64,000 nt of DNA from UBA967 sp044375555 (GTDB lineage Bacteria; Verrucomicrobiota; Verrucomicrobiia; Chthoniobacterales; Terrimicrobiaceae), in assembly GCA_044375555.1 (NCBI GenBank), contig JBILML010000001.1, positions 62,001 to 126,000 on the forward strand, given 5' to 3'. Position 1 is the stretch's first letter. Each line of letters begins with the position of its first letter. Both the position numbers and the translations under genes were made by a program. The notes below the pieces were generated by a model that was given only the letters and a program-made list of their open reading frames with translations, was not told where the DNA came from and ran no database searches. Positions 43,468 to 52,229 of the stretch are shown here, in pieces.

Positions 43468-44595
43468 ATGTTTTCGACTCTCCCATGCCGTTCGTTTGTT
43501 TGCCTGGCGATTCTCTCGGCCGTTCCCATGGTTTTCGCGGAGCCCGTGGTGGCTCCCGCTGCGAAAATGGCCAAGCCCACTCCCGATGCGCCAGAGAGGA
43601 TTCAGATGACGCGAGTGCAGATTTTTTTGGACCGCTCGGGATTTCGGCCTGGAAAAATCGATGGTCTTGGCGGGGAGTTCACTCAGAAAGCTGCTGACCG
43701 GTGGTGCGATGCGCAGGGGGTCGCGCGTGGTTCCTTCCTGGATGTCACCTCGATCGCGGAACCTTATCGCACACACACGATCGGCGAGGAGGATGCGAAA
43801 TGGGTCGGGCCCACTTCGTCGAAACCCTCGGAGCAATCGAGGCTGAAGGCGTTGCTTTACGGGAGTCTCTGGGAGGCTTTGGCCGAGCGGTTCCATTGCG
43901 ATCTGAATTTTCTGAAGGAGCTCAATCCCGAGGTTTCGGAGCCTGCGGTCGGGATGGTTGTGCGCGTTCCGGATGTGGAGGAATTCCGGATGGATGATGT
44001 CAAAGCCCTTCAAAAAGCCCGCGCGAATGGAACGGCTCAGGCGTTGCCCGTCTCTACTTCGTCGGCGGCGGAAGCGCCCCTGCCGCCTCCTCCCTCACCG
44101 CAAATCGTCAACGAGGCGGATTTCTTTACGAGTGCCAGCCCCGCAACTCCCGAGCCTGCCAAGCCAACTCCGACGGCCACGCTGGCGCCGTCCCGTCGTT
44201 TGGTTTTGTTGCGGGACGAGCGGTTGATCGAGTTCTACGAAAACGACCGGATCGCCGGGTGTTTCCCGTGCACTCCGGGGTCCGCGAAGTTCCCCGTGCC
44301 GCTGGGAACTTGGCGCGTGACGAGCAATATCCTCATGCCGAATTTTCGTTGGGACAAATCGGTGCTCGAGACCGGCGTGCGCAGCAACAATGCCTACAAC
44401 CTGCCGCCGGGCCCGAACAGCCCTGTCGGAATCGTCTGGATGGGAATCAACCGGCCCAGCTTGGGAATGCACGGCACGAATTCCCCCGACCGCATCGGGC
44501 GCAATGAAAGTAGTGGCTGCATCCGCCTCGCGAATTGGGACGCGTTCCGGCTTTGCCAATTGGTGAAAAGCGGAACCGCGCTGGAGGTTCGCTGA
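43468..44595 (+). CDS. L,D-transpeptidase (YkuD) with a peptidoglycan-binding domain
   Basis: A 375-residue exported protein with a signal peptide (about 1-25, FAEP). It has a PG_binding_1-like module (about 45-75, QIFLDRSGFRPGKIDG) and a LysM-like segment (about 130-175, LLYGSLWEALAERFHCDL). A Pro-rich linker follows, and then the YkuD catalytic domain. The active site HGTNSPDRIGRNESSGCIRL fits the HxxxxxxxxxxxSxGCIR pattern. Such enzymes make 3-3 crosslinks or attach proteins to peptidoglycan. ATG 43468 was chosen as it begins the signal peptide. It ends 1 bp from the convergent gene's stop. Confidence 0.93.
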   Translation: MFSTLPCRSFVCLAILSAVPMVFAEPVVAPAAKMAKPTPDAPERIQMTRVQIFLDRSGFRPGKIDGLGGEFTQKAADRWCDAQGVARGSFLDVTSIAEPYRTHTIGEEDAKWVGPTSSKPSEQSRLKALLYGSLWEALAERFHCDLNFLKELNPEVSEPAVGMVVRVPDVEEFRMDDVKALQKARANGTAQALPVSTSSAAEAPLPPPPSPQIVNEADFFTSASPATPEPAKPTPTATLAPSRRLVLLRDERLIEFYENDRIAGCFPCTPGSAKFPVPLGTWRVTSNILMPNFRWDKSVLETGVRSNNAYNLPPGPNSPVGIVWMGINRPSLGMHGTNSPDRIGRNESSGCIRLANWDAFRLCQLVKSGTALEVR

Positions 44596-44596
44596 T

Positions 44597-46222
44597 CTAG
44601 GGACCGAAGAGGGTTTGGTTCAAGGCGGCGGAGGCGGAGCCGGCCAAGATCAGGAATTGGCTCATGCTCACGGGTCCACTGGATTCCATGCGGGTGCCAT
44701 CCGGGATGCGTTTTTGGGAAAAAACGATGGGCGGCAAGTGCTGGCCAATCGTGGGAGGGTTCGGGAGTTTTGCGACATCCCATTTCTGGCTCATGTCCGG
44801 CATGAGGGCCGCGCTCATTTTGATGATGGGCAAGATCGCGCCGTAGGACCTTTCGAAAACCACCCGCGTATCCAAGAAACAAAACGCCTCGTTGGAGTTC
44901 CGGTAGGCGCTCCGCGCATTTTGAAAGTCTGGCGAGTCTTGCAAGGTTTTCGAATGAGCTTCCAGCGCTTCGGAAACCGATTTCGGATCGGTCCCAAGGA
45001 TCAGGAATTTTTCATTCTGAGCCGCGGCGATCGGCATCAAAGGGTGGGGGATCAGGTGCACAGCCGTTCCACCCGGGGAGGCGGGAATCACGGTGGCGTT
45101 GGCGAGGAGGTTTTGGTTGGGGTTTCGGACCTTCATGGCCACGAGGAGCGAGGGATTCTGATCGCCGCTTGGCATCGTGCCAATGAGCGCGCACTCGGGT
45201 CCGTAGCCCTCCGCCACGGATTGCACCAAGGGCGCGAGCCCCTGGGTGGCGTTGGGATAGCTTTCAGACAGCCTTTCCAGCCAAGTCGGGAGTGAGGAAA
45301 AATTCAGCACGAAATTGCCAAAGAGCGTCGTCTCCGGAGTGGTTAAGGCGATGGTATCGTGGGAGAGCGGCACGGCGAGATCTCCGGAACCTTCGCGCAG
45401 CAGGAAAAACGCGTCGCGAATCATTTCTCCATCCATTTTCCATGCTCCGCCTGCGGCCTCGGTCAATTTCAGCTCATCGACATGATCCGGAATCGCCTTG
45501 GCGCCCATCGAGCGTCCAACGGCGAGCAGGGCGTCCAATGCTTTTTCTGGTTGGAGAAATACCAAAAGGTCGGGATCGGAGAGGAGTTCTGTGATGACTT
45601 TCAGGAACCTGGGATTGGCGGCTAGTGGCGGCGACTGGGCATTGCCCGTGGCGCGGTCGAGCGCCTCCTTGATCAGGGCGGCATCGTTCGAGAAAAAGCC
45701 CCAGCGTCCCGCCGCCGCGGTGTGGAGGAGGAGATCGCCATGCTGCGTGGCGGTGATTTCGAGCCCCCGATATTCTTCCTTGGTCGGCTCGCCGGTCGCC
45801 GGAGGCAGGGCGGCTCGCACCTTGGCAACCGCCGTCAGGAAATCCTCGCGTTTCCCCCAAAATTGAACCCCGAGAATTCCGCGAAAATCCTGTTCCGACG
45901 CGCTGGTTGCGGCGAGGTAGATATTCCCGGGCTTCAGCTTGGTGAGAATGTCCAGGGTCTCCTTGTTGGTGGGCGACTCATTGAAACGGGTGAGAGGCTT
46001 TTCGAGGAACGCCCGCACTTCGGGTTCTGCGGCGATTTGGGCCAGGGCGGTGCGGGACCAGCGGAAACCCGTGAGCGGAATATCCGGAATATTGGCAAAA
46101 AACACAGAATCCGCCGGGGCCAGGGAGGAGGCTTGCGAGGGGCCTGCCGGGCGATTGAAAATCATCACGCCTGCGAGGATCAAAACGCCGACGATCACGA
46201 GTCCGATTGCGACTTTTTTCAT
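44597..46222 (-). CDS. Membrane-anchored DUF3352-like protein
   Basis: A 541-residue protein with one N-terminal membrane anchor (about 3-20). The region SLAPADSVFFANIPDIPLT and ALAQIAAEPEVRAFLEKP resembles exported DUF3352-type proteins (PADT...VPDLPRT pattern). No enzymatic residue is evident. It is probably an envelope protein on the periplasmic face. A longer reading to 46522 would lack the anchor at the N-terminus and was rejected. It diverges from htrA by 117 bp. Confidence 0.6.
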   Translation of the reverse strand: MKKVAIGLVIVGVLILAGVMIFNRPAGPSQASSLAPADSVFFANIPDIPLTGFRWSRTALAQIAAEPEVRAFLEKPLTRFNESPTNKETLDILTKLKPGNIYLAATSASEQDFRGILGVQFWGKREDFLTAVAKVRAALPPATGEPTKEEYRGLEITATQHGDLLLHTAAAGRWGFFSNDAALIKEALDRATGNAQSPPLAANPRFLKVITELLSDPDLLVFLQPEKALDALLAVGRSMGAKAIPDHVDELKLTEAAGGAWKMDGEMIRDAFFLLREGSGDLAVPLSHDTIALTTPETTLFGNFVLNFSSLPTWLERLSESYPNATQGLAPLVQSVAEGYGPECALIGTMPSGDQNPSLLVAMKVRNPNQNLLANATVIPASPGGTAVHLIPHPLMPIAAAQNEKFLILGTDPKSVSEALEAHSKTLQDSPDFQNARSAYRNSNEAFCFLDTRVVFERSYGAILPIIKMSAALMPDMSQKWDVAKLPNPPTIGQHLPPIVFSQKRIPDGTRMESSGPVSMSQFLILAGSASAALNQTLFGP

Positions 46223-46302
46223 GAGTCGTCCAGCTAAAGGCAAATCCTCCCCTCCCGCAAGGAGTCGGGCCGGATTTTTCGTGAGAAACCAAGTTCTCCC
46301 CC

Positions 46303-46330
46303 TTGAAAACCTCCAAGTCGTGCTTAAATT
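46303..46330 (+). promoter_or_regulatory. Candidate sigma70-type promoter for htrA
   Basis: TTGAAA at 46303-46308 and TAAATT at 46325-46330 are separated by 16 bp. The predicted transcript would begin only a few bases before the ATG at 46340, so the mRNA would be nearly leaderless; a GAGG (46334-46337) could act instead if the true start is further upstream. This is a visual match. Confidence 0.3.
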
Positions 46331-46339
46331 TCGAGGCCT

Positions 46340-47740
46340 ATGAAACAGCTCCTGCTTGTTCCGTTGTTTTGTCTTTCCTTGAATCACATCGCTTCGGCCC
46401 AGTCGGCCCCTTCCAGCCTCCGGCAATTGAGCGATTCGTTTGCGGGCGTTTTTGAAAAAGCCGCCCCGTCCGTGGTGGTGATCGAGTCCCGAGGAGTCCC
46501 CGGCCTTCCGCAGGGGCTGCAATTTCTACTCCCCGATGGACGCCCTTACCGGATGCCGCGGGATGCCGGGGAATCCCAGAAAAACACGCCGCCCAATGTC
46601 GGCTCGGGGTTCATTTTTTCCGCCGACGGCCACATTCTCACCAACCACCATGTCATCGATGGAGCGAGTGGGATCCAGGTGAAATTGCGCGACGGGCGGC
46701 GATTCCAAGCCGAGGTCGTGGGTTCGGATGAGCGGAGCGACCTGGCTGTTCTGAAGATCGATGGCGCCGATTTTCCTGTGGCGGAGTTGGGGGACAGCGA
46801 CCGGCTTAAGGTCGGGGAACTCGCCTTCGCGATCGGAACACCGCTGGAGCTGTCCTACACCTTCACTTTCGGCGTGGTGAGTGCAAAAGGACGCAATCTC
46901 GGTCTCGGCGGAAATTACGATGAGTTCATCCAGACCGACACCTCGATCAACCCCGGCAACAGCGGCGGTCCGCTTTGTGACATCGACGGGAGGGTGATTG
47001 GCATCAACACGCTCATCAGCGGCAACAACCGGGGCGTGGGTTTTGCCATTCCGATCAACCTGGCGCGGGGAGTCGCGGAGCAACTTCTCACTCGCGGATA
47101 TGTTAGCCGCCCCTGGCTGGGAATTTCGATCGCGAGCCTCGAAGACCTCGCGGAGCGGGCGAACTTTTTGCAAGGCTTGGAATCCGGAGTTGTCGTTCGT
47201 GGCATCGAGCCGGGTGCTCCGGTTCAACAAAGCGACCTCTCGCCTGGCGATGTCATCACCAAGGTTGACGGCAAGCAGGTCGCTCTAGCCTCCGACCTCC
47301 AGCGCGAAATCCTTGGAAAAAAAATCGGCCAGCCTGTGGAACTCGAGGTCTGGCGCAACGGCCGCACCCTGCGCCTCGTTGTGCGCACCGGCGAGCATCC
47401 CGACAAATTTATTCGCGCCTCGGTGCGCGCGAAGGAACCTCGGCAGTCCGACCCCTCCATGCCGGGATTGAGCGTCGAGGAGGTCACTCCGGAAGCCCTG
47501 CAAACGATGAAAATCCAGCGCAAGGACTCCGGCGGGGTTTTGGTGACGGCGGTCGAGCCTTTCAGTGCCGCCGCAGCCGCCGGGTTGGAAGTGGGGGACA
47601 TCATCACGGAGGCAGGAGGCAAGCCGATCCTCGGCAAAAAAGATTTCGATCAAGCCATGTCCGAGATGAGCCGGCAGCGCGGAGTGCTGCTACTCCTCGA
47701 GCGCTTGGGTCAAAAGACCTTCGCCATCCTCAAGCCCTGA
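46340..47740 (+). CDS. Periplasmic serine protease of the HtrA/DegP family
   Basis: A 466-residue exported serine protease with a signal peptide (about 1-20). The catalytic triad is readable: His104 in ILTNHHVIDG, Asp134 in SDLAVLKI, and Ser208 in NPGNSGGPL. Two PDZ domains follow (about 255-345 and 375-460), as in DegP/DegQ. It degrades or refolds misfolded periplasmic proteins. The N-terminus lacks the DegP-style Q-linker extension. It sits next to an envelope gene on the opposite strand and may be envelope-stress controlled. Confidence 0.96.
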   Translation: MKQLLLVPLFCLSLNHIASAQSAPSSLRQLSDSFAGVFEKAAPSVVVIESRGVPGLPQGLQFLLPDGRPYRMPRDAGESQKNTPPNVGSGFIFSADGHILTNHHVIDGASGIQVKLRDGRRFQAEVVGSDERSDLAVLKIDGADFPVAELGDSDRLKVGELAFAIGTPLELSYTFTFGVVSAKGRNLGLGGNYDEFIQTDTSINPGNSGGPLCDIDGRVIGINTLISGNNRGVGFAIPINLARGVAEQLLTRGYVSRPWLGISIASLEDLAERANFLQGLESGVVVRGIEPGAPVQQSDLSPGDVITKVDGKQVALASDLQREILGKKIGQPVELEVWRNGRTLRLVVRTGEHPDKFIRASVRAKEPRQSDPSMPGLSVEEVTPEALQTMKIQRKDSGGVLVTAVEPFSAAAAAGLEVGDIITEAGGKPILGKKDFDQAMSEMSRQRGVLLLLERLGQKTFAILKP

Positions 47741-47802
47741 GCTCCTGATTAGTTATTTTGTAGGGCTTGAGCTTCGCAGCGGGATCGCCCAGCATTCCGC
47801 GC

Positions 47803-48834
47803 ATGACGAAAAATCCACTCCAGCTCGGCATGATCGGCCTCGGCCGCATGGGCGCCAACATGGTCCTCCGCCTCCTTCGTGACGGTCACAAAGCCACCGT
47901 CTTCGACCGCTCCCAATCCGCCATTGATTCCCTCGTGAAGGAAGGTGCCGTCGGCGCCACATCGCTCTCGGATTTTGTTTCCAAACTCGAAGCCCCCCGC
48001 GCGATCTGGCTCATGGTTCCTGCGGCGGCCGTGGATTCCACGATTGATGAACTCCTCCCTCTTCTCGAAAAAGGCGACACCATCATCGACGGCGGCAATT
48101 CCTATTACATCGACGACATTCGTCGCGCGAAGCACATCGCCCCGCGTGGCATCCACTATGTCGATGTCGGCACGAGCGGCGGTGTTTGGGGACTCGATCG
48201 CGGCTATTGCATGATGATCGGCGGCGAAAAAGCCATCGTCGACCACCTCGACCCGATTTTCCACACCCTCGCGCCGGGCATTGGCGACATTCCACGCACC
48301 GTCGGGCGGCCAGAAAACCAAGGCACCGCCGAGTTGGGCTACCTCCATTGCGGAGGCAATGGCGCCGGGCATTTCGTCAAAATGGTCCACAACGGTATCG
48401 AATACGGAATCATGGCTGCCTACGCGGAAGGCATGAATGTTTTGAAAAATGCGAACATCGGCAAATCCACCCAAACCGTGGATGCCGAGACAACGCCGCT
48501 GCGCGATCCCGAGCTTTACCAATTTGATTTCAACCTCACCGACATCTCCGAGGTTTGGCGCCGAGGCAGCGTGGTGGCTAGCTGGCTGCTCGACCTCACG
48601 GCGAACTCGTTGGTGAAAGATCCCGGACTCAAAGATTTCGCCGGCCGAGTGAGCGACTCCGGCGAAGGGCGCTGGACGATCAAAGCCGCCATCGACGAAG
48701 GCGTTCCTGTCCCCGTCCTCACAACCGCCCTCTACGAGCGCTTTAGCTCACGCGGCGACGCGGAATTCCAAGACAAGCTTCTTTCCGCGATGCGCTTCCA
48801 GTTTGGTGGCCACCTTGAAAAAAAGCAGGCCTGA
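47803..48834 (+). CDS. gnd: Decarboxylating 6-phosphogluconate dehydrogenase (YqeC type)
   Basis: A 343-residue enzyme of the oxidative pentose phosphate pathway. The Rossmann motif is QLGMIGLGRMGANMVLRLL, followed by GDTIIDGGNSYY, DVGTSGGVWGLDRGY and the catalytic GGNGAGHFVKMVHNGIEYG. The short length matches the YqeC-like NAD+-preferring class rather than the 470-residue Gnd. The ATG at 47803 begins the Rossmann strand. It is followed at 31 bp by the REP-like repeat, which may end transcription. Confidence 0.94.
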   Translation: MTKNPLQLGMIGLGRMGANMVLRLLRDGHKATVFDRSQSAIDSLVKEGAVGATSLSDFVSKLEAPRAIWLMVPAAAVDSTIDELLPLLEKGDTIIDGGNSYYIDDIRRAKHIAPRGIHYVDVGTSGGVWGLDRGYCMMIGGEKAIVDHLDPIFHTLAPGIGDIPRTVGRPENQGTAELGYLHCGGNGAGHFVKMVHNGIEYGIMAAYAEGMNVLKNANIGKSTQTVDAETTPLRDPELYQFDFNLTDISEVWRRGSVVASWLLDLTANSLVKDPGLKDFAGRVSDSGEGRWTIKAAIDEGVPVPVLTTALYERFSSRGDAEFQDKLLSAMRFQFGGHLEKKQA

Positions 48835-48865
48835 ACTGATAAGAAAAAGCAGCTTACTTTTGGAC

Positions 48866-48935
48866 TTCTGAATGTAGCGCGGGCGTCCCGCCCGCGGGTA
48901 GGTCGTTCGATGTCAGGCGGGACGCCTGACCTACA
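48866..48935. repeat. REP-like double hairpin, copy 1
   Basis: A 70-bp element identical to the one at 51349-51418. It contains two perfect 8-bp stems with 3-nt loops, CGCGGGCG-TCC-CGCCCGCG and GTCAGGCG-GGA-CGCCTGAC. They are joined by GGTAGGTCGTTCGAT, and GTAGGTC also pairs with the terminal GACCTAC. This is the layout of REPIN-type elements mobilised by RAYT transposases, although none is in view. It lies between the convergent gnd and PcfJ-like genes, where it could also end transcription. Confidence 0.85.
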
Positions 48936-49031
48936 GTAATACCTCCGAAAGTCGCATTTCCGAGAGAGATTGGTGTGATCCCTAGTTTTTAAAGAGTCGT
49001 CAAGGTTGCGGCGGGCTGTCTCGCACCCGCC

Positions 49032-50207
49032 TCACAAGGTGATCGGCCGGTTCTCCAACCAGTCGTTCGCATGTTTCAATGTGCTGGGGCTCACCTCGCG
49101 ATTGAAGCGCAGCTTGATTTCTTGAATGACCCACTGGCCGGACGGGCCTCGCACGATCGCCATCGTTGCGCGTTCCGGCGCGATGACCCGGTAAATAAAC
49201 GCCTTCCCCTCACGCACAGATTTCAAGCGGATGGCCACGCAATTGTTCTGCTCCATGCCTTCTTGAAGCAGTTCGCTCTCGCTGAGGATCGGTTGGATGG
49301 TCGGGGTGCCTTCCAGCGGGGGAACGAATATCGGACCCGTCTGCGGCGGATTTTTTATCGCCCAACGCCTCGACATATCGAGATGCCATTCCTGGAGTTT
49401 CCACAGGGATGACGGTCGCTTGGCGCTTTCTCCGAGGAACCGGCAAAGTTGCATGCACTCCTGCAACATGGGCGCGGCATGGCAGTCGGAATTCTCCGCT
49501 GCGGTTCTAGACACCTCCTCCAAAAGCGACATCGGCACAGATTCGCAAAGCTCACGATCGGCGGCGAACGCAACGACGCCTGCGTTGATCACAGGCAAAT
49601 GCGAGAGCAGTTTTTTGCCATGGGGTTCATAGATGCCCCTCCGCATCGCCTTGAGGCTGGAAATCGTCACCGAGGCCGGAACCAGCTTTGAGAGTGTTTT
49701 CACAGAGGAATCGGATTCAGGAAAACCAACCCATGAGGCGACTTCCCTCTGACGCCGTTTGGCTACAATGGCCGCGCCCTCCAGTGTGGAAAACTGCTCT
49801 CGAAAAAACTTGGGATGCGACAGCGCGAAAACCAAGGCCGGATTTCCAATCGCCAACTCGGCGGCATGGGGGCTCGCCTGCATCAGATTCAGCATCATCC
49901 ACTGTCTTGCCGGGATGTCCTCGCAGGTGCCCGCCAGTTCCTCGGGAATAAACGAACGGAACGCCCGAAATGCGGCACGGCGCTGGTAGGCAAGCTGGAA
50001 GCTCTCGGCAGGCAGGATCGCCACATCCACCTCCCCAACCGAACCTCTGGGTTGAACGAGCGGAAAAAGGGGGGTGAATTCCTGCCAACTATCATTCCCG
50101 CATTTCAGCACCGCCTTGAGGGACGGCCAAGACTCGATCAAGCAAGTCGTTCCTTCATCGAACAAAAACAACTTCCCGTCTTTGAATCGGAAGCCCGGGG
50201 TATTCAT
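49032..50207 (-). CDS. PcfJ-like protein
   Basis: A 391-residue protein with a C-terminal PcfJ-like domain (about 290-385): LLQEGMEQNNCVAIRL, then EGKAFIYRVI, RATMAIVRG and WVIQEIKLRFN. The first 280 residues are mostly helical, without a recognised domain. PcfJ domains are known from plasmid-encoded proteins, but their activity is not established. Base composition is closer to the host than that of the adjacent AT-rich islet, but the gene lies between the two identical REP-like copies. The stop is 97 bp from the first copy. Confidence 0.7.
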   Translation of the reverse strand: MNTPGFRFKDGKLFLFDEGTTCLIESWPSLKAVLKCGNDSWQEFTPLFPLVQPRGSVGEVDVAILPAESFQLAYQRRAAFRAFRSFIPEELAGTCEDIPARQWMMLNLMQASPHAAELAIGNPALVFALSHPKFFREQFSTLEGAAIVAKRRQREVASWVGFPESDSSVKTLSKLVPASVTISSLKAMRRGIYEPHGKKLLSHLPVINAGVVAFAADRELCESVPMSLLEEVSRTAAENSDCHAAPMLQECMQLCRFLGESAKRPSSLWKLQEWHLDMSRRWAIKNPPQTGPIFVPPLEGTPTIQPILSESELLQEGMEQNNCVAIRLKSVREGKAFIYRVIAPERATMAIVRGPSGQWVIQEIKLRFNREVSPSTLKHANDWLENRPITL

Positions 50208-50373
50208 TTAGTCTTTAAAGCTACGTGACGCCAAAGGAGAAGTTAACCATAATAGTTGAATTAACCCGCCAATCTATACCAAAAAATTGAACTAACTGTA
50301 AGTTACTAAAAATCATAAACTAGTTTTATAAATAGAATTTATTAATAGTAAATTATTTAATTTTCAGAATTTT

Positions 50374-50946
50374 TTATGGATTGTCATTTTCAGGAACGAG
50401 CGGCGATTGTATTGCAATAACTCGACCAATTGCGGTAAAAAAAGTCCCATTATCTGATCCATAAATAGATAGCGCGGAAGATTTAAATTCATTGATTTCA
50501 GCAATTACATTCAAAGTCTTTGATGATTGTTTTATAGATTTGGCACTCTGAAGCATGTGGTCTGCGAATATTAAATCTGCATGAAAGTTATTAAATCCTG
50601 AAATATAACCTGTAAGTTTATATATTCCTTTTTCAAAAATAATATCAAAATATTTAATATTAATTGCAACTGCTTTACCAGGCATAAGGCGTTCCTGTTT
50701 TTCAAATGTAAGATTCTTTGAAAAATTTGTATCTGGTATAATAGCATAATAAGATTCTGCGAATTGAATCATCCGCAGCTCAATAGCTTTCTTTTTTTCA
50801 TTCCGTATTTGAATTTCATTTGATTTATTAAAATCGTTTGCTGAGGATAAATTCCATAAATAAATTACTACGGAAATAACTAAAATTATGGGTATAGCGC
50901 ACCCTAGGGTTTCTTTTATTTTGTCATTAATGTTTGGCTCTTGCAT
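50374..50946 (-). CDS. AT-rich single-pass membrane protein of unknown function
   Basis: A 190-residue protein with one helix (about 16-35, CAIPIILVISVVIYLWNL) and a Lys/Ile/Asn-rich soluble part (about 36-190). The codon use (AAA, ATT, TTT, AAT) is far from the GC-rich neighbours and implies recent acquisition. No known domain is recognised. It is flanked on both sides by non-coding AT-rich DNA. The frame is intact. Confidence 0.6.
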   Translation of the reverse strand: MQEPNINDKIKETLGCAIPIILVISVVIYLWNLSSANDFNKSNEIQIRNEKKKAIELRMIQFAESYYAIIPDTNFSKNLTFEKQERLMPGKAVAINIKYFDIIFEKGIYKLTGYISGFNNFHADLIFADHMLQSAKSIKQSSKTLNVIAEINEFKSSALSIYGSDNGTFFTAIGRVIAIQSPLVPENDNP

Positions 50947-51348
50947 TTGTTAAGTCATTTTTTATAATTTAAATGTATAATGAATAAAACAGATGTTCTT
51001 TATTCTCTGATCGTAGAAGTTTAGCATTCCTGCCTTTCTATTTTGACCTTGGAGTCTCGATTGCATTTGATATTTACCCAGCGGGTTTAAAAAATTGATA
51101 GTTTGTGCCCCTGCCGTATTGCAGCGAGCAAAAGTTCGCAGCACAAGGAATAGGGGTATGGCTTGCGCACTGCATTTGGGAATCCAATCTTTAAAAAAAA
51201 GATCAATCAAGAAGAAAATATTTATGAGCTATACGCAGGCAATCGTGATATCAAAAGCCTAATTATTTTTGAATGCTTGTTCTTTAAGAGTTGATGGGAA
51301 TGGCGGGTTTTGCGCGAAAAAATATCACAAGGTTTTGGTTATCTGCAT
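50947..51348. other. AT-rich segment without a convincing gene
   Basis: About 400 bp of low-GC sequence between the AT-rich membrane protein and the second REP-like copy. A minus-strand open frame at 50962-51210 (82 codons, starting MIDLFFKDWIPKCS) has no recognisable similarity and could be coding or chance. A similar gene-free AT-rich stretch of 166 bp lies at 50208-50373. I see no inverted repeats, transposase fragments or tRNA here. Confidence 0.6.
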
Positions 51349-51418
51349 TTCTGAATGTAGCGCGGGCGTCCCGCCCGCGGGTAGGTCGTTCGATGTCAGG
51401 CGGGACGCCTGACCTACA
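51349..51418. repeat. REP-like double hairpin, copy 2
   Basis: Identical over 70 bp to the element at 48866-48935, in the same orientation. Its last five bases contain the TAG stop codon of murI read on the minus strand (51414-51416). Together the copies bracket the PcfJ-like gene and the AT-rich islet. Confidence 0.85.
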
Positions 51419-52229
51419 TTTGGGATTGGAGGGAGACTTTGGTGATGGGGAGGTCGAGGGCTTGGGCGGCGGTGTGGAGGAAGCCTTCGGCCGAATCGGT
51501 GAGGGTGACTTCCAGTTGGCCGTTGTCTTTTTTCGGAGTGGCGAGATGGGATTCGCGGAGAAGATGGCTGACGGAGAGCGCGCAATTTTCTGCGGAGTCC
51601 ACCAGAGAGACTGAGGGTCCAGCGATTCGGGCGATGGCTTTTTTTAGAAGCGGGTAGTGGGTGCAGCCGAGGACGAGGGTGTCGATCCCTTGGGAGAGGA
51701 GCGGGTCGAGGTAGCGGCGGAGCATTTGGTCGGTGACGGAATCCTCGATCAGGCCTTCCTCGATGAGGGGAACGAGGAGCGGGCAGGGGGCGCTGTGGAT
51801 TGTCGCGCCGGGTTCCAGGGCGAGGATGGCTTTCTCGTAGGCGCCGCTGGCGATGGTCGCGCGGGTGCCGATGACGCCGATGGTTTTATTTTTGGTCGAG
51901 TCCACGGCGGCTTTGGCTCCGGGAACGACAACGCCGACGACGGGGACTTCGAAGACCTCTTTCATGCGGGGGACGCCGAGGGCCGAGGCGGTATTGCAGG
52001 CGACGACGATCATTTTGGCGCCGCCAGCGAGAAGAAGATTTCCGATCTCGATGCTGTAGCGCTCGACGGTTTCGCGGCTTTTTCCACCGTAGGGAACGCG
52101 GGCGGTGTCGCCGATGTAGAGGATGTTTTCGTGAGGGAGGAGGCGGCGCAGGCTGGCGGCGACGGTGAGGCCTCCGATGCCGGAGTCGAAAACGCCGATG
52201 GCTTGGTCGTTGCGGGGGCTAGTTGGCAT
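51414..52229 (-). CDS. murI: Glutamate racemase (MurI)
   Basis: A 271-residue cofactor-independent racemase that supplies D-glutamate for peptidoglycan. The paired catalytic Cys residues are Cys78 (VVACNTAS) and Cys189 (LVLGCTHYP). Other markers are IGVFDSGIGGLTVA and YIGDTARVPYGGKS. Its 5' end overlaps the amidase gene's 3' end by 11 bp. Its stop codon lies inside a REP-like repeat, suggesting that the element inserted at or replaced the end of the gene. The C-terminal extension after about 255 is short. Confidence 0.97.
   Translation of the reverse strand: MPTSPRNDQAIGVFDSGIGGLTVAASLRRLLPHENILYIGDTARVPYGGKSRETVERYSIEIGNLLLAGGAKMIVVACNTASALGVPRMKEVFEVPVVGVVVPGAKAAVDSTKNKTIGVIGTRATIASGAYEKAILALEPGATIHSAPCPLLVPLIEEGLIEDSVTDQMLRRYLDPLLSQGIDTLVLGCTHYPLLKKAIARIAGPSVSLVDSAENCALSVSHLLRESHLATPKKDNGQLEVTLTDSAEGFLHTAAQALDLPITKVSLQSQM

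Noticed and set aside
50962..51210. 82-codon minus-strand frame in the AT-rich islet
   Set aside because: No ribosome site, similarity or composition that sets it apart from chance; kept only as a note.
48866..51418. Prophage or integrative element between the two repeats
   Set aside because: No integrase, structural, or transfer genes, and no flanking tRNA; the content is only a PcfJ-like gene and one membrane protein.
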